Positions 13,101-26,099 of a DNA stretch of 64,000 nt are shown here, one piece after another (the first letter of the stretch is position 1; each line of letters starts with the position of its first letter). The stretch is taken from contig VUYV01000053.1 in NCBI GenBank assembly GCA_008711295.1, forward strand, positions 4,155,162-4,219,161, written 5' to 3'. The translations under genes and the position numbers were made by a program. Under the pieces are notes generated by a model, which was given only the letters and a program-made list of their open reading frames with translations, had not been told where the DNA came from and made no database searches. This DNA is from Anarhynchus alexandrinus (lineage: Eukaryota > Chordata > Aves > Charadriiformes > Charadriidae).

Positions 13101-16100
13101 GTATTTTACAATATTGTAAAGTCTGTATATTAGCATTATTTGCATTACCAGAAAATCCAGGAGTCCTAGTTATAGACCAGAACTGCTGGTCTGGCTTTCA
13201 CAAAGATGAAAATACTTATCCTCAAGAGCTTATGAGATGAATTTGCAATAAGTAATAATACTTGAAGTCAGGCAGTTTGAGGCACTACACGGAAGCTGTG
13301 GAGCAGTATTAGTCATCATTGTTGCTGGTGATTCTGTCCACCAGTAGGTTAACTATGGCTGAAACTTTTATAGACATGACATAAAAGCAGTGTTTTATTG
13401 AATTTTGAGAGAGGATAATGCGGTTACTTGGCAGGTGCTTATGAATATGAGTGGGGTCATGGAAGAGAATAGTAAGGTGAGGGTCAAAGTTCTGTCAGTA
13501 TTTCCAAACACTCGCCCAGTCAAGGGTTTTTATTGCATCCATTAAAAGTTCCTTTCATATAAAGATTATAGTTCAGTAAATTATTTTTGTAAAAAACAAA
13601 CATACTTTTTAAGTTAAAACAGCAATCTGAAGATTCTTGTTAGCAATGATTGAGTGGGTTTGTAGTATCACTTGCAAACACAGTTGCCAAAATGTCATCT
13701 TTGATCCTTAAGATTTTAATTAGTGTACTTTGGTTTTGAATGGATACATAATACATGTCTGTAGAACAGATTTTATGTCTTTGCAGGTAGAGCATATCTC
13801 ACTTCCAAAACTATTTTTAGGTGAAAGGAAAGTCTGGAAGAAATAAAACAGGAAACTATAGTATGACAGTTTAGCACATTAGTGGGAGAGACTAACTAGA
13901 GGATTTTTTAACTTGTGTCTTTACAAGGAATTTTGGATATGAATTACTGTAGTAACTTCTCTCTGTTGAAGCAGCTTGCTTTCCCAGAATGATAACATCA
14001 TGAGAAACATTGAAGAGACCTTTGCAATCCGCAATTCCTTTCCTTAGTGGTTTGTGGGAGGAAGTACTTGGTCAGGAAGAAAAGACAACCCCCCCACTCC
14101 ACCCAATTAAAATAAGAAGTAAAGATAAATGTTGTAGGAAATGTTCAGTCCTGTAACTGAGGAACTGATCCACTATCTCCTAGCATAAACAGAAACCTTT
14201 CCACTGTATTTCCACAAGCATTGGTTTACATAATTTGTTACTATTCCTGATTCCACTTGAGCTCATTTTCTAGCAATGATACAGAACTTTGGTTTGACTA
14301 TAACAATTTTAATTTAGTTATAACCCCTCTCTTTACATTGTTGTTATTTCTAGGAGGGATTACAGTGTTACAGAAATACTGCTTCATTTAGAATTTTCAC
14401 CATGAAAGAATTTCTGGTGGTTTAATTAAAATTTCTGGCAAAGCTTCTGACCTTAAAGTGAAGGAATGTAAATCTGAAGTGAGAGTCCCATGCATTTTCC
14501 ATATCTGTAAGTTCAACTTCACCTCCTGATCACTACATCTTTATTCCAGTAGAATGGAACTTAGTTTTCTGCATGACAATACAATTCATTTTATTGAATT
14601 CTGTTTCATTGGAGCACTATTACCTGTCATGATACGAGCAGCATTATTTTATGTTTCCAGAAGACAGTAAATGCCAACAGATAAAGGAGATAAGTTGCTG
14701 TTATACTTGTGTATATTGCCTGCTTTTGTGTGAATTCCTATGTTGCCATCCTAGATACCTCATCAACTGGATGCAATAAGTTCATGTTTCTTGTCCTAAC
14801 GTTCAGAATTCTTCATGATATTGCTCTTCCCATTTTTGCCCATCCTCTTTCTTTCACTTTCTGAACCATGTAGTATATATAGTTTGTATTGCCAGGGTGA
14901 GATCTACTGCTGTTATATATTTTTTTTTATTGATTTGCACTTTATATTCTGTATTGTGCCCTTACATCTTTCTGACTATTTCGCTCATCCTGTTCTTGAG
15001 GACTACTTGAAGACTAGTTTCTTCAGATAAGGGAATGTTGTATATTGAGAGAATTTCAGAGAGAATTCTACCACTGAAGACAGAGAAAGCTGCCATAGGA
15101 GAAGGAAAAATTCTTTAAAAGAAATACCAGAATAAAGTGACAGAAGAACTTAAAAATAATTATTTTATTACCCTTTTTGAAATTCCTTAGATGCTCTATT
15201 TACTGGACTTTTAAGATTCATATCAGGTAATCAATAATTCTAAGAACCACTATCTGAATATAAATAAAAACATAAACTTGTGAGATTTACAGGCTTTATT
15301 TATTTCTGAGTGTAGACCTGGATAACAGGTTTGTTGCTGGGGGTATATTTTTATGGGTAGAGCAAATACCACCATTCCAATGTGGTCACAAAGGTGCACG
15401 CTCACTGCTGAGCCACCTAATGCCAAAGGAATACGGTGACATTTTAGAAGATTTTCAAAACAGCTGTGTCACAATTTCCACAATTTCAGGAAGTTTTCAG
15501 ATGGATTCAATACTGCAACTGAGAATCTGTGAAATCTGTACCTTAACTAATGGATTTAAACCTCAGTGAATAGAGTTGTGGTAATCACATAATGAAATTA
15601 GATTTTTTTTAAAAAAAACCCAAACTTTAGTGTAGTGTAGACAGGGGAAAAAATCAGAATATTTCTTGTCCACTTCATGGAATTTAACCTTATTAGAACT
15701 GTGAAGTTTTGGTATCAAAATGTCTTCTCTCTTTCTTTTTTGCGAGTTCTGAACATCCTTCGTTCTGTATGATTTTAGTTTCCTTAGTGTGTTCCATGTA
15801 TAACAGAACTTTTTAAATCTTTTTGTTATCTCATTGGACAAGGGAGAAGTATGTTACTGTGCATTATTTAATGTTACATGTAACTTGGTATTAGCATATG
15901 TCTGTCTAGATACATCTATATAGTTGTCTGAGATACTCTGTATGGCTTTAAGTAATGTATAGTGAATTATACATGATCTTCAGGAATCTGGGATTAAAGA
16001 TCATGAGTAGTTAGGTATTTAAGTCACTTTTGCCAGAAAATGTATACAATAAATAAAGCTTCATCCAGAATTACATCCCAATTTCGCAAAATTCTAGAAT

Positions 16101-17247
16101 TCTATTGCCCTCTGCTGGTTTAGTGTACCTGTCTGTGATTTGGTAGCGCTGAATTGTAAGTGAATTGGCCTTTCTTTTATCTTCCATGGTGAAAAAATAG
16201 TAGATAAACAGTGTAATGAACCGCTTTGCTACTCACACTTTAAAGTATTTTAAAATATAAATCAGCTTGAGTCCAGTCTTGTTTGGTGGCTTTCTGAAGG
16301 TACGAGAGGTGGCAAATTGTTTTCTTTTTTTGTTGGTGAGGTTTTCAGGTTGGAGAAGCAGCTTGATTTAGTATGTCGTCTTTTTTTTCTAAAGCAGTAA
16401 AAATCAAAACTAAAAGCAAAATAATGGAAGTTTCACAGTTCTTACTTTATGCTTTTATGACCTACCCCCACAGGTGGGTATAATTTTATATTTTAGACCA
16501 AATGGGAAAACCATTTATTCAGTTGAATTTTTTGATTGATGTAGCGCTCAGTCAGACTTGAAACCATATTCATATACACTTATACTTGTTTGAGTATGTG
16601 CCTGCTGTGATAAATATTGATACATATGCATGGTGTGATGCGGTGTGTCTGCAAGTAATACGTAGCTAAGCCTCACTCCTGCAGGTCAATCTATGTAGGT
16701 TGATGCTGTGGGACTATGGAGTCTTTTTGAACTTACCAGGTATCTGTGTGGGCATAGCATAGATCTGAACGCAGGACTGGCTCATCAAATATGTTCATGT
16801 GCAGAACTTAGTTTACGTCTTCGGAGTGGGGGGGGGCAGCATGTTGTCTGCAGTAAGTGGTACCTGTTCATGATACACAATAGGTGGTACTTGACCAAAT
16901 GTCTATATGAACAGCTCCTAGATGAGAGTAACCCTTGTAAGTAGCAGTGTCACTGTGTCCTGGATGACCTATAAGCTTACACATGCAGACTTCCAGGGAG
17001 AACCTTAACCTATACAGGAGAGGAAGTGCTGTGATCTCCTTTGGCATGCAAAGATCAGTGGTAATTTCACAGGTGTTGCAATAACTTTCTCACAGAGGTC
17101 AAGCAGATAACCCATAACGCAGTGATTCCTTGAGGAGCTGAGGAGGAAGCTATTCTTTGCATTCAGCAGCAACCTCCTTCTCACCTCTTTTCCTTCCTCT
17201 TCTCACCAAAAATATCCAAACCAATAACCCAGGATATAAGTTGGAGT

Positions 17248-17286
17248 GAGAAATCCAGTTTACTTCTAAAGTAAACTGGATTTCTC
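17248..17286. repeat. Perfect 18-bp inverted repeat with 3-nt spacer
   Basis: The left arm GAGAAATCCAGTTTACTT (17248-17265) is the exact reverse complement of the right arm AAGTAAACTGGATTTCTC (17269-17286), and only CTA separates them. The transcript could fold into a tight hairpin. A 3-nt loop and 18-bp stem are too short for a microRNA precursor. The structure could equally be a cruciform-prone palindrome made by a local inverted duplication. Confidence 0.9.
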
Positions 17287-18574
17287 TAAAAAATAGAGTA
17301 CTGTTGAGTCTGCCCCTTCATTTCCATGGCCAAGAAAAGTGCAGCAAAATCCTGTGAGAAAAGAGCAGTCTTAGGTATATTTATATTGTTTTTCACTCTT
17401 TTTGTTTTGTAACTCTTTTTCCAATTTCACAATCAATAACTGGATCCTTCGCTTTGCTAGAATAAGCTTGCTTTCTTCTTTAAGCTTCTGTGGTGTAAAG
17501 GATAATGACTGATGAGTGATCAGCACAAAGCATGCTTTCCTTTTCCAGAAACAAGCAGTCTAAATAATGTAATATCATAGAGAAGCTGTTTGAGGATGTG
17601 CACCTCACAGTAAGTTTGGGAGTCTTGGAGTTGGTGCACATTTTTTACTGAGAGAGTGTCATTTTCAGAATCAGAAATATCCAGTGTTGGGAAACAGAAA
17701 AAATTCTAGGCAGGTATGATCCAGTGCCACCGGATAATAATGCTGCAAATAATGGAAAGATAATTACTGAATCCAGGAAGTTGCATATAGTCACACATAG
17801 CAATTCCCAAATCTACCTTGTGCTTTCACAAACTGTAGAATGTAATTCATTATTTTGATATGAGTAATGTCTGTTTCATACATAATTTGGGAGGGGAGTG
17901 TGGGGTTTTTTTAAGTGCTATTAGTCTATTGAAAGAACTCGGTGTCCTTTGAAGAAGTTAACTCATTTTGTGTTGGTTATTACAATTTAAACCTCAATGC
18001 TCATTTAAGCTATCATACAGACAGCTTTAGAATAAGGACTTTATCAGTTCAGAACAGTTTTTATTATTTTCTTCCAGGGTCTTTTTTAAGCTATCAGCCC
18101 TTAAATCCTCCCTTATAAGTAGGAAATTCTTTTGCTGCCTTCTATATTCATTCTGTGTGGCAGAAATAAATTAATAGGACAGGGAGAAAGAGTATAAATA
18201 TCAGTATAGTTTAGATATCCTGTGGAAAGATAGGTGAAGATCGGTTTTATATATGTAGTATTGCTTGATGAAAAACACTGAACTACTCTTTTACTTAAAT
18301 TGGAGAAATTCTGAGCAAATTCTTTTGAATACAACAGTAAACATTGGGGCCCTTTTAATGTATTAGATTAGTTTCCATTCTAGTCAAACGGGCTGACTAA
18401 GCACTCCCAGGGTAGAAAATATAGACACTGCAAGCTTCATGGAATGCTTATATTTCTACCAAGAGTGCTTTTAGTCCATGGATTTTGACTGCATCGGAGC
18501 AGCAGTGTGCTTCTTAAGGTTGGTATTCGTATTGTTTTTTTGCAAACAATCTAACCAAAACAAGCTGAGAATCC

Positions 18575-18663
18575 AAAATGATTTTGCCCAAAATAACTGG
18601 CAGAGCTGAGCCTGGAACTACAAGTCCTGACCTTGATTCTGTGCTCTGGCCACTATGAGGTTT
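18575..18663 (-). mobile_element. Ancient MIR-type SINE remnant
   Basis: Read on the minus strand this resembles the tRNA-derived 5' part of MIR/CORE-type SINEs. On the plus strand it shows the familiar order TTGCCCAA, TGGCAGAG, a CCTGGAAC box, AGTCCTGAC and TGTGCTCT followed by CCACTA, which is the reverse complement of the MIR head. It is decayed and carries small deletions, as expected for an insertion older than birds. The assignment rests on motif order recalled by eye, so the subfamily is not determined. Confidence 0.5.
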
Positions 18664-19110
18664 TGCCATTTGTTTCAACACATGCAGGTGATGAGGAGGG
18701 TAATGTTTATGATCGCTTAGCTTTTTGATGGATTTTTCTTTCATCCTTTTGTAAACAGACTATTTTTACTTTGCCTACGACTGACTGTCAGTGTTGATTT
18801 CTGTCATTATATTTGAACATAAATCTCCATCATTTAAAAATTGTGTTTTGTACATGGCTGTTAATGGTTTTAAATAATGAGCACAGGAAGAGCATCTAAA
18901 AGCCTCTCAGCTTTCCCATCATGTTTATCCCCATGTGAAAATAATTTGTTTCATTTTTATTTCTGTAACACTATTGCTATGGACTCAGGGTTAAGAGTTT
19001 AAACTTTCTTTTGGGTTTGTGCCAAAGTTCACTCCCTCTTTACCTAGTTTACACAATTACCTGATTTGGGCTGAGGCATCAAAGGCAGCTGGACAGGTTG
19101 ATAGTCAAAT

Positions 19111-19455
19111 CACAGAATCATAGAATGGTTTAGGTTGGAAGGGACCCTGAAGATCATCTAGTTCCAACTCCCCTGCCATAGGCAGGGACACCTCCCACTA
19201 GACCAGGTTGCCCAAGACCATGTCCAGCCTGGCCTTAAACTCCTCCAGGGATGGGGCCTCAACAACCTCTCTGGGCAACCTGTTCCAGTGCCTTACCACC
19301 CTCAAAGTGAAAAATTTCTTCCTAATGTTTAATCTAAACCTGCCTTCTTCCAGTTTGAAACCATTCCCCCTCGTCCTATCACTACATGCCCTAGTAAAAA
19401 GTCCTTCCCCAGCTCTCCTGTAGGCCCCCTTTAGGTACTGGAAGGCCGCAATAAT
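19111..19455 (-). mobile_element. CR1 LINE, 5'-truncated 3' end
   Basis: The plus strand reads CACAGAATCATAGAATGG and then TTGGAAGGGACC, ATCATCTAGTTCCAAC and CAGGGATGGGGC, which is the reverse complement of the avian CR1 3' untranslated region. The terminal ATTCTGTG-type octamer lies at 19111-19118, so the element points to lower coordinates, antisense to SBF2. Only the terminal region of about 340 bp remains, the usual outcome of 5'-truncated reverse transcription. It is fairly well preserved. A 71-codon plus-strand frame within it (19208-19423) is a chance frame. Confidence 0.93.
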
Positions 19456-20294
19456 AAATCACTCCTTTGTGTAGCGTTCACTACACAAATTGGCATGAGT
19501 TGACTCTACCAACTAGCTAGGCTTAAACAGACATTTACCACCCCACCCCCCCTTCCCCTCCCTTCTCCCCTCTTCTGCCCTGCTTTGAAGATGTGTGGTC
19601 TGTTTTCATATTCCATGATTTACCTGTCATCCACGTTCCTCTGTAACGCAAGTTTTGTGCATCTGGATTTTGAGTTAGATGAATGATTGGGCCAGATCCT
19701 TTCTGTAGGCCCTGTGTTAATTACCACAGCTGAACAAATTAAGCCATTTTAAGCTAGCTGTATGCACACCTACCAACAGTGAAAGACAAGAAATGTGTAC
19801 AGCTCTTAAAGAATAAAGATTACTGTAAAGGAGGTAGCTTTTAAGGAGGATGGAGGTAGTCCTCCTGTATATTTTTTGTTTAAACATTTTCTCATTTTTT
19901 ACAATTAAAAGACTCAATTTCACGTACAGTTAGCTGCCCTGCTAATTAACAGGCTTGACATAGTCATGAGCTTGTGTATATTTTGTATACCTGAGGTATT
20001 TTCAAGAGATGCTCAGCACTCAATAGAAAGATGAGTAGAACACTATTCAAGCTGTCCTGTTCTGTGATTTAACAGCTAGAGCAAGCACGGGAGCCGTTAC
20101 TGTGCGGTCAGTTACCATTTCCTGGGAGCTACCGTAAACTGCATCACAACTGAAACTTGGGAATCTGTTAAGCAAACCAGCTAGCTTCTGTTTCAGTCTG
20201 TATTGAATAAACAAAGTCACACTTAATGTAATTTGAATCTTCCACACGTTTAGATTTCTTAACAGGTTACCGAGAGATTTTGATGAAATTCTGC

Positions 20295-20362
20295 ATGATT
20301 AAATAAAAATTGTATTTCTCACTTTTTGATGATTAAATAAAAATTGTATTTCTCACTTTTTG
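20295..20362. repeat. Perfect 34-bp tandem duplication
   Basis: Two identical 34-base units sit head to tail: 20295-20328 and 20329-20362. Each starts ATGATTAAATAAAAATTG and ends CTCACTTTTTG. A decayed start of a third copy (ATGGTTAA) follows. The lack of any mismatch suggests a recent replication-slippage event. Confidence 0.95.
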
Positions 20363-21760
20363 ATGGTTAATCGCAAGAAAGTATTTTAGTTGTGTAAATT
20401 CTAGTAGCATATCACATATCATTTCCTCAAACATACCATTTCAAAGGACCTTGTCTTTGATAGGGAATGAATACATGGCACATGATCAGGACTTTTAGTT
20501 CATGATGTACTTGGAAGAGCATAGTGTGGAAAACATAGTTTGAAGAATTGCAAAACCAGAAATCTGTAAACCAGACTTTAAAATTTCCAGTTGTAATTTT
20601 CTAGCTTTCCACCTGAATGCCTGGGTGCCTACGAAGGAAGTATTATATGTACTGGCTGTTGTGTACAATTTTCAATTATAAATATTAAATCAAGTAGTAT
20701 TCATGTTCTACAGGAAAGTGGTTTACAACATAATTGTTAAAGTAAAATTTAACTTCTATATATAGAGTATATTTCAGGTATGGGGTGTATTCTGAGTGAA
20801 AGTCATGAAATAAGGCACCCAGTAATGTACTTTATTCTTCAGTTCTACTGCAGAAATAATCATGCGGATGTATTTAGATTACCTGCTTCTTTGCTATAAG
20901 CAGTATACAACACTATTCTTTTTTTGTGGCTGCCTTTTTTTCAAAAAGTAAAAGCATATGATACAAGATTTCATTCTTCGTGATTCAGGTCATTGAAAGA
21001 AATTTCCGTTCATTGTACGTGGTTATCAAGAATATTAAACAACTCACTGGGAGACTTCTGCTACCTAAATAAATAGACCTACTTGGAAAAAAAAGGTGCA
21101 TTCATAATGAGTAATGCTGCAGCAATTCCAGTTTGAGACCTTATAGGGATGCAGACCCTTGTGACATCAAAGAACATACCGAATTTAGTGTTCTTTCAGT
21201 AGTTGGATTTGGGTCATACAGTGCAGTAGATGACAATGAAGACAACAATTTATCTAATCTTCTGCTGTTGCAACAAATGCAGCTTGTTGGAAGGACTTGG
21301 TTGCCACTTAAAATTATTTCAAATTTTGTTATTATAGTTCTGACTTTTAAATACTGTGAGAAATAATTTTCATCTGTTTGAATACTGATTTCTGTGTTGT
21401 AGGACTAGTTTCTTTTAAAATACTATATTTTGTGGGCAAGGAAAATATTTTCTATTAGAAATGTGTTCTGTACGATCATCACAGAATTCTTACTCTTGAG
21501 TCTCATTTTTCTACTGTGAATCAAGAAAGCCATGCCTTGCATTGACATTAGACTTCTATACAAGCTTCCTGTATGTTAATTTCTTTAACGGCACAAAACT
21601 GGAGATTATTTCTCTTTCCTATATTGCAGTACAAAAGATGGTATATATTGCATATTTCAGTCTGTACGACTGATTTTATATGTAATATAATACTCAAGCC
21701 TTTAAAGGAAATGAAGTAATAGGACTAATTCGTCAATTTTGCACATTTTTTTGCTTTCAG

Positions 21761-21931
21761 AAATTAGCACCTGGGGTTAGTCAGTTTGCTTACACCTGTG
21801 TACAAGACCATCCTATCTGGACTAACCAACAGTTTTGGGAAACAACCTTTTATAGCAACGTGCAAAATCAAGTTCGCTCCCTCTACCTTACTGCCAAAGA
21901 TGACAACCATGCTGTACAGTTGAGACAAAAG
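21761..21931 (+). CDS. SBF2: SBF2 exon w2 (SBF2 homology domain)
   Basis: The exon is 171 nt (57 codons), phase 0 to phase 0. It encodes [20 protein letters not shown], then a stretch with [30 protein letters not shown] and a final K. The acceptor is TTTTTTTGCTTTCAG; the donor is AAG|GTAGGA. The exon belongs to the helical SBF2 homology domain conserved in MTMR5 and MTMR13. It opens the compact cluster of eight exons that runs to 31034. Its sequence is close to mammalian SBF2 except in the last residues before the donor, where the mammalian protein as I recall it also varies. Confidence 0.97.
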
Positions 21932-23478
21932 GTAGGAGAATATATTAAAGTAAATATCAAGGTAGTATTTTTAGTCACATTTTAATTGTCTTCTAAGTCA
22001 CAGAGAGCTAAGTTATGGTTTCTCCAATGTTATGTATTTTTCTTTCATTTTCCCCATATTAAACAGCATACAATAACGCAAAAAATAACAAAAAATTACA
22101 TTTATCTGCAAGGCATTGTAATTTGATGCTGCTCTTTCGATTTTTCAAACAACCACTTTTTGTATAATTTTCCACGTTTTTCCTGAGAGTAGTAACTTGT
22201 CATATAGCAATGTTATAAACTAGCGACAGTTCTATTATATGAATAGCCTAAGCTAGCAGCAGTTCTAGTGTCCAGTGTTAGATTATTATCAAACCCTAGT
22301 GTGGTTTCTGTTGAATGGCACTCAGTCTGCGTTATTAAAATTGGATAGATCTTCCAGAACACAAATTGTCTGTCTCAGCAGGAGGAAGGTACATCTCTAA
22401 TGCAAAAATTAAAGTATAATGGAAAGCCTTGCAGCATGCTAAAATAAGATTTATTGTTTTTAAGAAGGAGCACATACACATAGTAAAGAGCCATTTGTAA
22501 TCTCGCCTCCTGTATGCAAATATCATTATCAACTATGTGACTGAAAAGTGTATGTTACCCAAAGTCATAAGCATGGTAAAGAGAGGAAGTAAAATAGAGA
22601 TATTCCCAGAAATGTAGTCAGAATAAAGAAATGAAAAGGCATGTCAGGTATATTAGGGATAAAGAGAAAAGGACTGTGTATGGGGAGCCCCTTCCAATCT
22701 GACACTATTAAAGAAAAATGTGAAGAATAGTAGAACTTACAAGGAAGCACCTACTTTAACCCTCACATGTGTTTATATGGAAAACTAGCTCAACTTTAAC
22801 TTAGTATGGAAAAAACATTTGCAAGATACCTAGTTCTTTAATAATTTAACATCAGGCATTATGTCACTAATATTGGCCGCCAGATTCCTTTATTCTGATT
22901 TCCTCAGGCTGTAATACAATTTGGCTATGTGTCATCTACCTAGTTTGCTTTAAGCAGATGCTAGAATTGAACTCCAACATGTAAAAACATGAATGTTTCA
23001 GCTGGTCTGGAAACTATTTATATAAAAGCTTGCCTCACCTGACCATCCTAGGAATTTGGAGAGTATCACCTGCATCAAGCAATGAGCTGCATGTTATTTC
23101 TCAATCTGATTTATGCTTGTCATGTGAGCTAAGTAGATAAGCTAAAAAGAGCAGCTATATTAAAATCAGTAAACCACTCTGAAGAAACGTGGAAGATCAT
23201 ATAGCGTAAAAAAGATCTAGAAAGAAATTATGTTATTTAGATCTGTCCACGTTGCGCTACTTGCATATTTCAGTAAACTGCCTTCAAAGCTCAGTTACTA
23301 TAATCATAACTCTCCTGAAACCATATTGAGTGTAGTTATTTGCTTTTTCTTTTTAAATTAATATACAATTTAAATAACATAAGAAGTTTAATAAATAAAG
23401 TTTTTACTAAACATTGTTTTTTAAGTTATGACTTTATTATTTCTTCTGTCTTTATATCCCTTTCTGTATGTCTTCTAG
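21932..23478 (+). other. SBF2: SBF2 intron, 1.5 kb
   Basis: Begins GTAGGA and ends TCTTCTAG. I see no exon, repeat family or notable structure; it is ordinary AT-rich sequence. Confidence 0.85.
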
Positions 23479-25001
<1,523 letters not shown>

Positions 25002-25174
25002 TATTGCAGGCAGCGTTGCAGAGAGTTATGACACTGAAAGTGGATTTGAAGACTCTGAGAACAATGATGTTGCAAATGCAGTTGTACGCTTCATCACCAG
25101 ATTTATTGACAAGGTTTGCACAGAGAGCGGAGTTACACAGGATCACATCAAGGGTCTTCATTGCATGATACCAG
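25002..25174 (+). CDS. SBF2: SBF2 exon w4
   Basis: The exon is 173 nt. Its first base completes the split Ser, and its last base starts a split Gly. It encodes [20 protein letters not shown], then [20 protein letters not shown] and [18 protein letters not shown]. The acidic stretch [14 protein letters not shown] is a likely surface loop; the [16 protein letters not shown] block is strongly conserved with mammalian SBF2. The donor is CCAG|GTAGGA. It is followed by a 265-base intron, the shortest in the window. Confidence 0.97.
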
Positions 25175-25439
25175 GTAGGAATTGTGACAAAAAGATGGTT
25201 TGTAGTCTTTCTTTTTTCTTTTCTTTGCTAGTGAGAGAAATGCACTTTCTAGTTTCAGTTACTTTCAGTGAAGTGAGAAGGTTAGATTTCTTTTCTAGAC
25301 TATAATTGCTGTTGGATTTCAAATAATTATTCCCTCAGTGTTTAAATTTGAGATTTTCAGAATATCAGAGTTTTAATTGGATTGCAACTTTCTCTTTCAT
25401 ATTATGTGAGACTTCATTTATGGTATTACTGCTTTCCAG
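25175..25439 (+). other. SBF2: SBF2 intron, 265 bases
   Basis: Begins GTAGGA and ends ATTACTGCTTTCCAG. Too short to hold anything else; nothing seen. Confidence 0.9.
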
Positions 25440-25513
25440 GCATTGTAGCAATGCACATAGAGACCTTGGAGGCTGTCCATCGTGAGAGTAGGCGGCTTCC
25501 ACCAATACAGAAG
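25440..25513 (+). CDS. SBF2: SBF2 exon w5, followed by a GC donor
   Basis: The exon is 74 nt. Its first two bases complete the split Gly, and it ends phase 0 after Lys. It encodes [20 protein letters not shown] and PPIQK, joining the helical region to the GRAM domain. The mammalian order PPIQKPKILRP is recovered only if the exon ends at 25513, where the intron begins GCAAGT (AAG|GCAAGT). The nearest GT (25518-25519) would shift the frame, giving a non-SBF2 translation of the next exon. So this is a GC-AG intron, matching the known GC donor consensus AG|GCAAGT. Confidence 0.95.
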
Positions 25514-25903
25514 GCAAGTATTATGAAACATATTTGTATTCTTTACAAGTATTAGAATCATGCAATTTAGTCATCATTTTTTCCCCCCTCATAATGTTAG
25601 GACGAAACATCAAAACATTAAAAGAAAATTTCCACCAGTGATAAATAAAGTGCTTGGCTTTGGTCTCATGAAATATGAACTTAGGAAACTAGTAGAGCCA
25701 AACTTCTGATCATAAACAAGCTGTGGCATGCCCACTGTTTTTTGAGACCCATGTCTCTTAGTTGAGTCCAAACTTCATCTCCCTTCTTTGGACTCAGTCT
25801 CATAACAGTTTTGTTTTGAAGCTTTTTAAAGCCAAATATGAAAACTAGACCAAGATATAACACTGGTATCGCTGTTACACACGCTTTCATTTATTTGTAT
25901 CAG
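25514..25903 (+). other. SBF2: SBF2 GC-AG intron, 390 bases
   Basis: The intron starts GCAAGT and ends TTTATTTGTATCAG. GC donors are a minor class spliced by the normal U2 spliceosome and usually need an otherwise strong donor, as here. No other feature is seen; a minus-strand open frame over it (25890-25681) has no support. Confidence 0.9.
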
Positions 25904-26099
25904 CCCAAAATTCTACGACCAACTTTACTGCCAGGAGAAGAATTTGTTTGTGAAGGTCTCCGTGTGCTGCTGGATCCTGATGGCAGAGAGGAAGCTACAG
26001 GAGGACTGCTTGGAGGTCCTCACATCCTCCCTGCTGAAGGAGCTTTGTTCCTTACCACTTACAGAATTATATTTAAAGGCACTCCTCATGATCAACTGG
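25904..26099 (+). CDS. SBF2: SBF2 exon w6 (GRAM domain, first half)
   Basis: The exon is 196 nt, phase 0 in, and ends with the first base of a split Val. It encodes [20 protein letters not shown], then [40 protein letters not shown] and PHDQL. This is the start of the GRAM/PH-GRAM domain of myotubularins, with the typical LLPGE turn and the [14 protein letters not shown] strand pair. In this family the domain binds phosphoinositides and membranes. The sequence is almost identical to mammalian SBF2. The acceptor is TTTGTATCAG; the donor is TGG|GTAAGA. Confidence 0.98.

Larger units (their letters stand above)
5161..21760 (+). other. SBF2: SBF2 16.6 kb intron
   Basis: This is the largest intron in the window. 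It starts GTAAGT and ends in TTTTTTTGCTTTCAG. Its recognisable content, listed separately, is a CpG-rich block with opposing open frames (about 9660-10133), a perfect hairpin (17248-17286), a MIR-like SINE remnant (about 18575-18663), an antisense CR1 3' end (19111-19455) and a 34-bp tandem duplication (20295-20362). A moderately GC-richer stretch at about 16.6-17.1 kb holds a G run (16828-16836) and no feature I recognise. No SBF2 residues are missing between the flanking exons, so no constitutive coding exon is expected here. Confidence 0.9.

Noticed and set aside
16708..16944. 78-codon frame near a run of nine G
   Set aside because: No homology recognised and no splice sites with matching phase; moderate GC content alone is not evidence.
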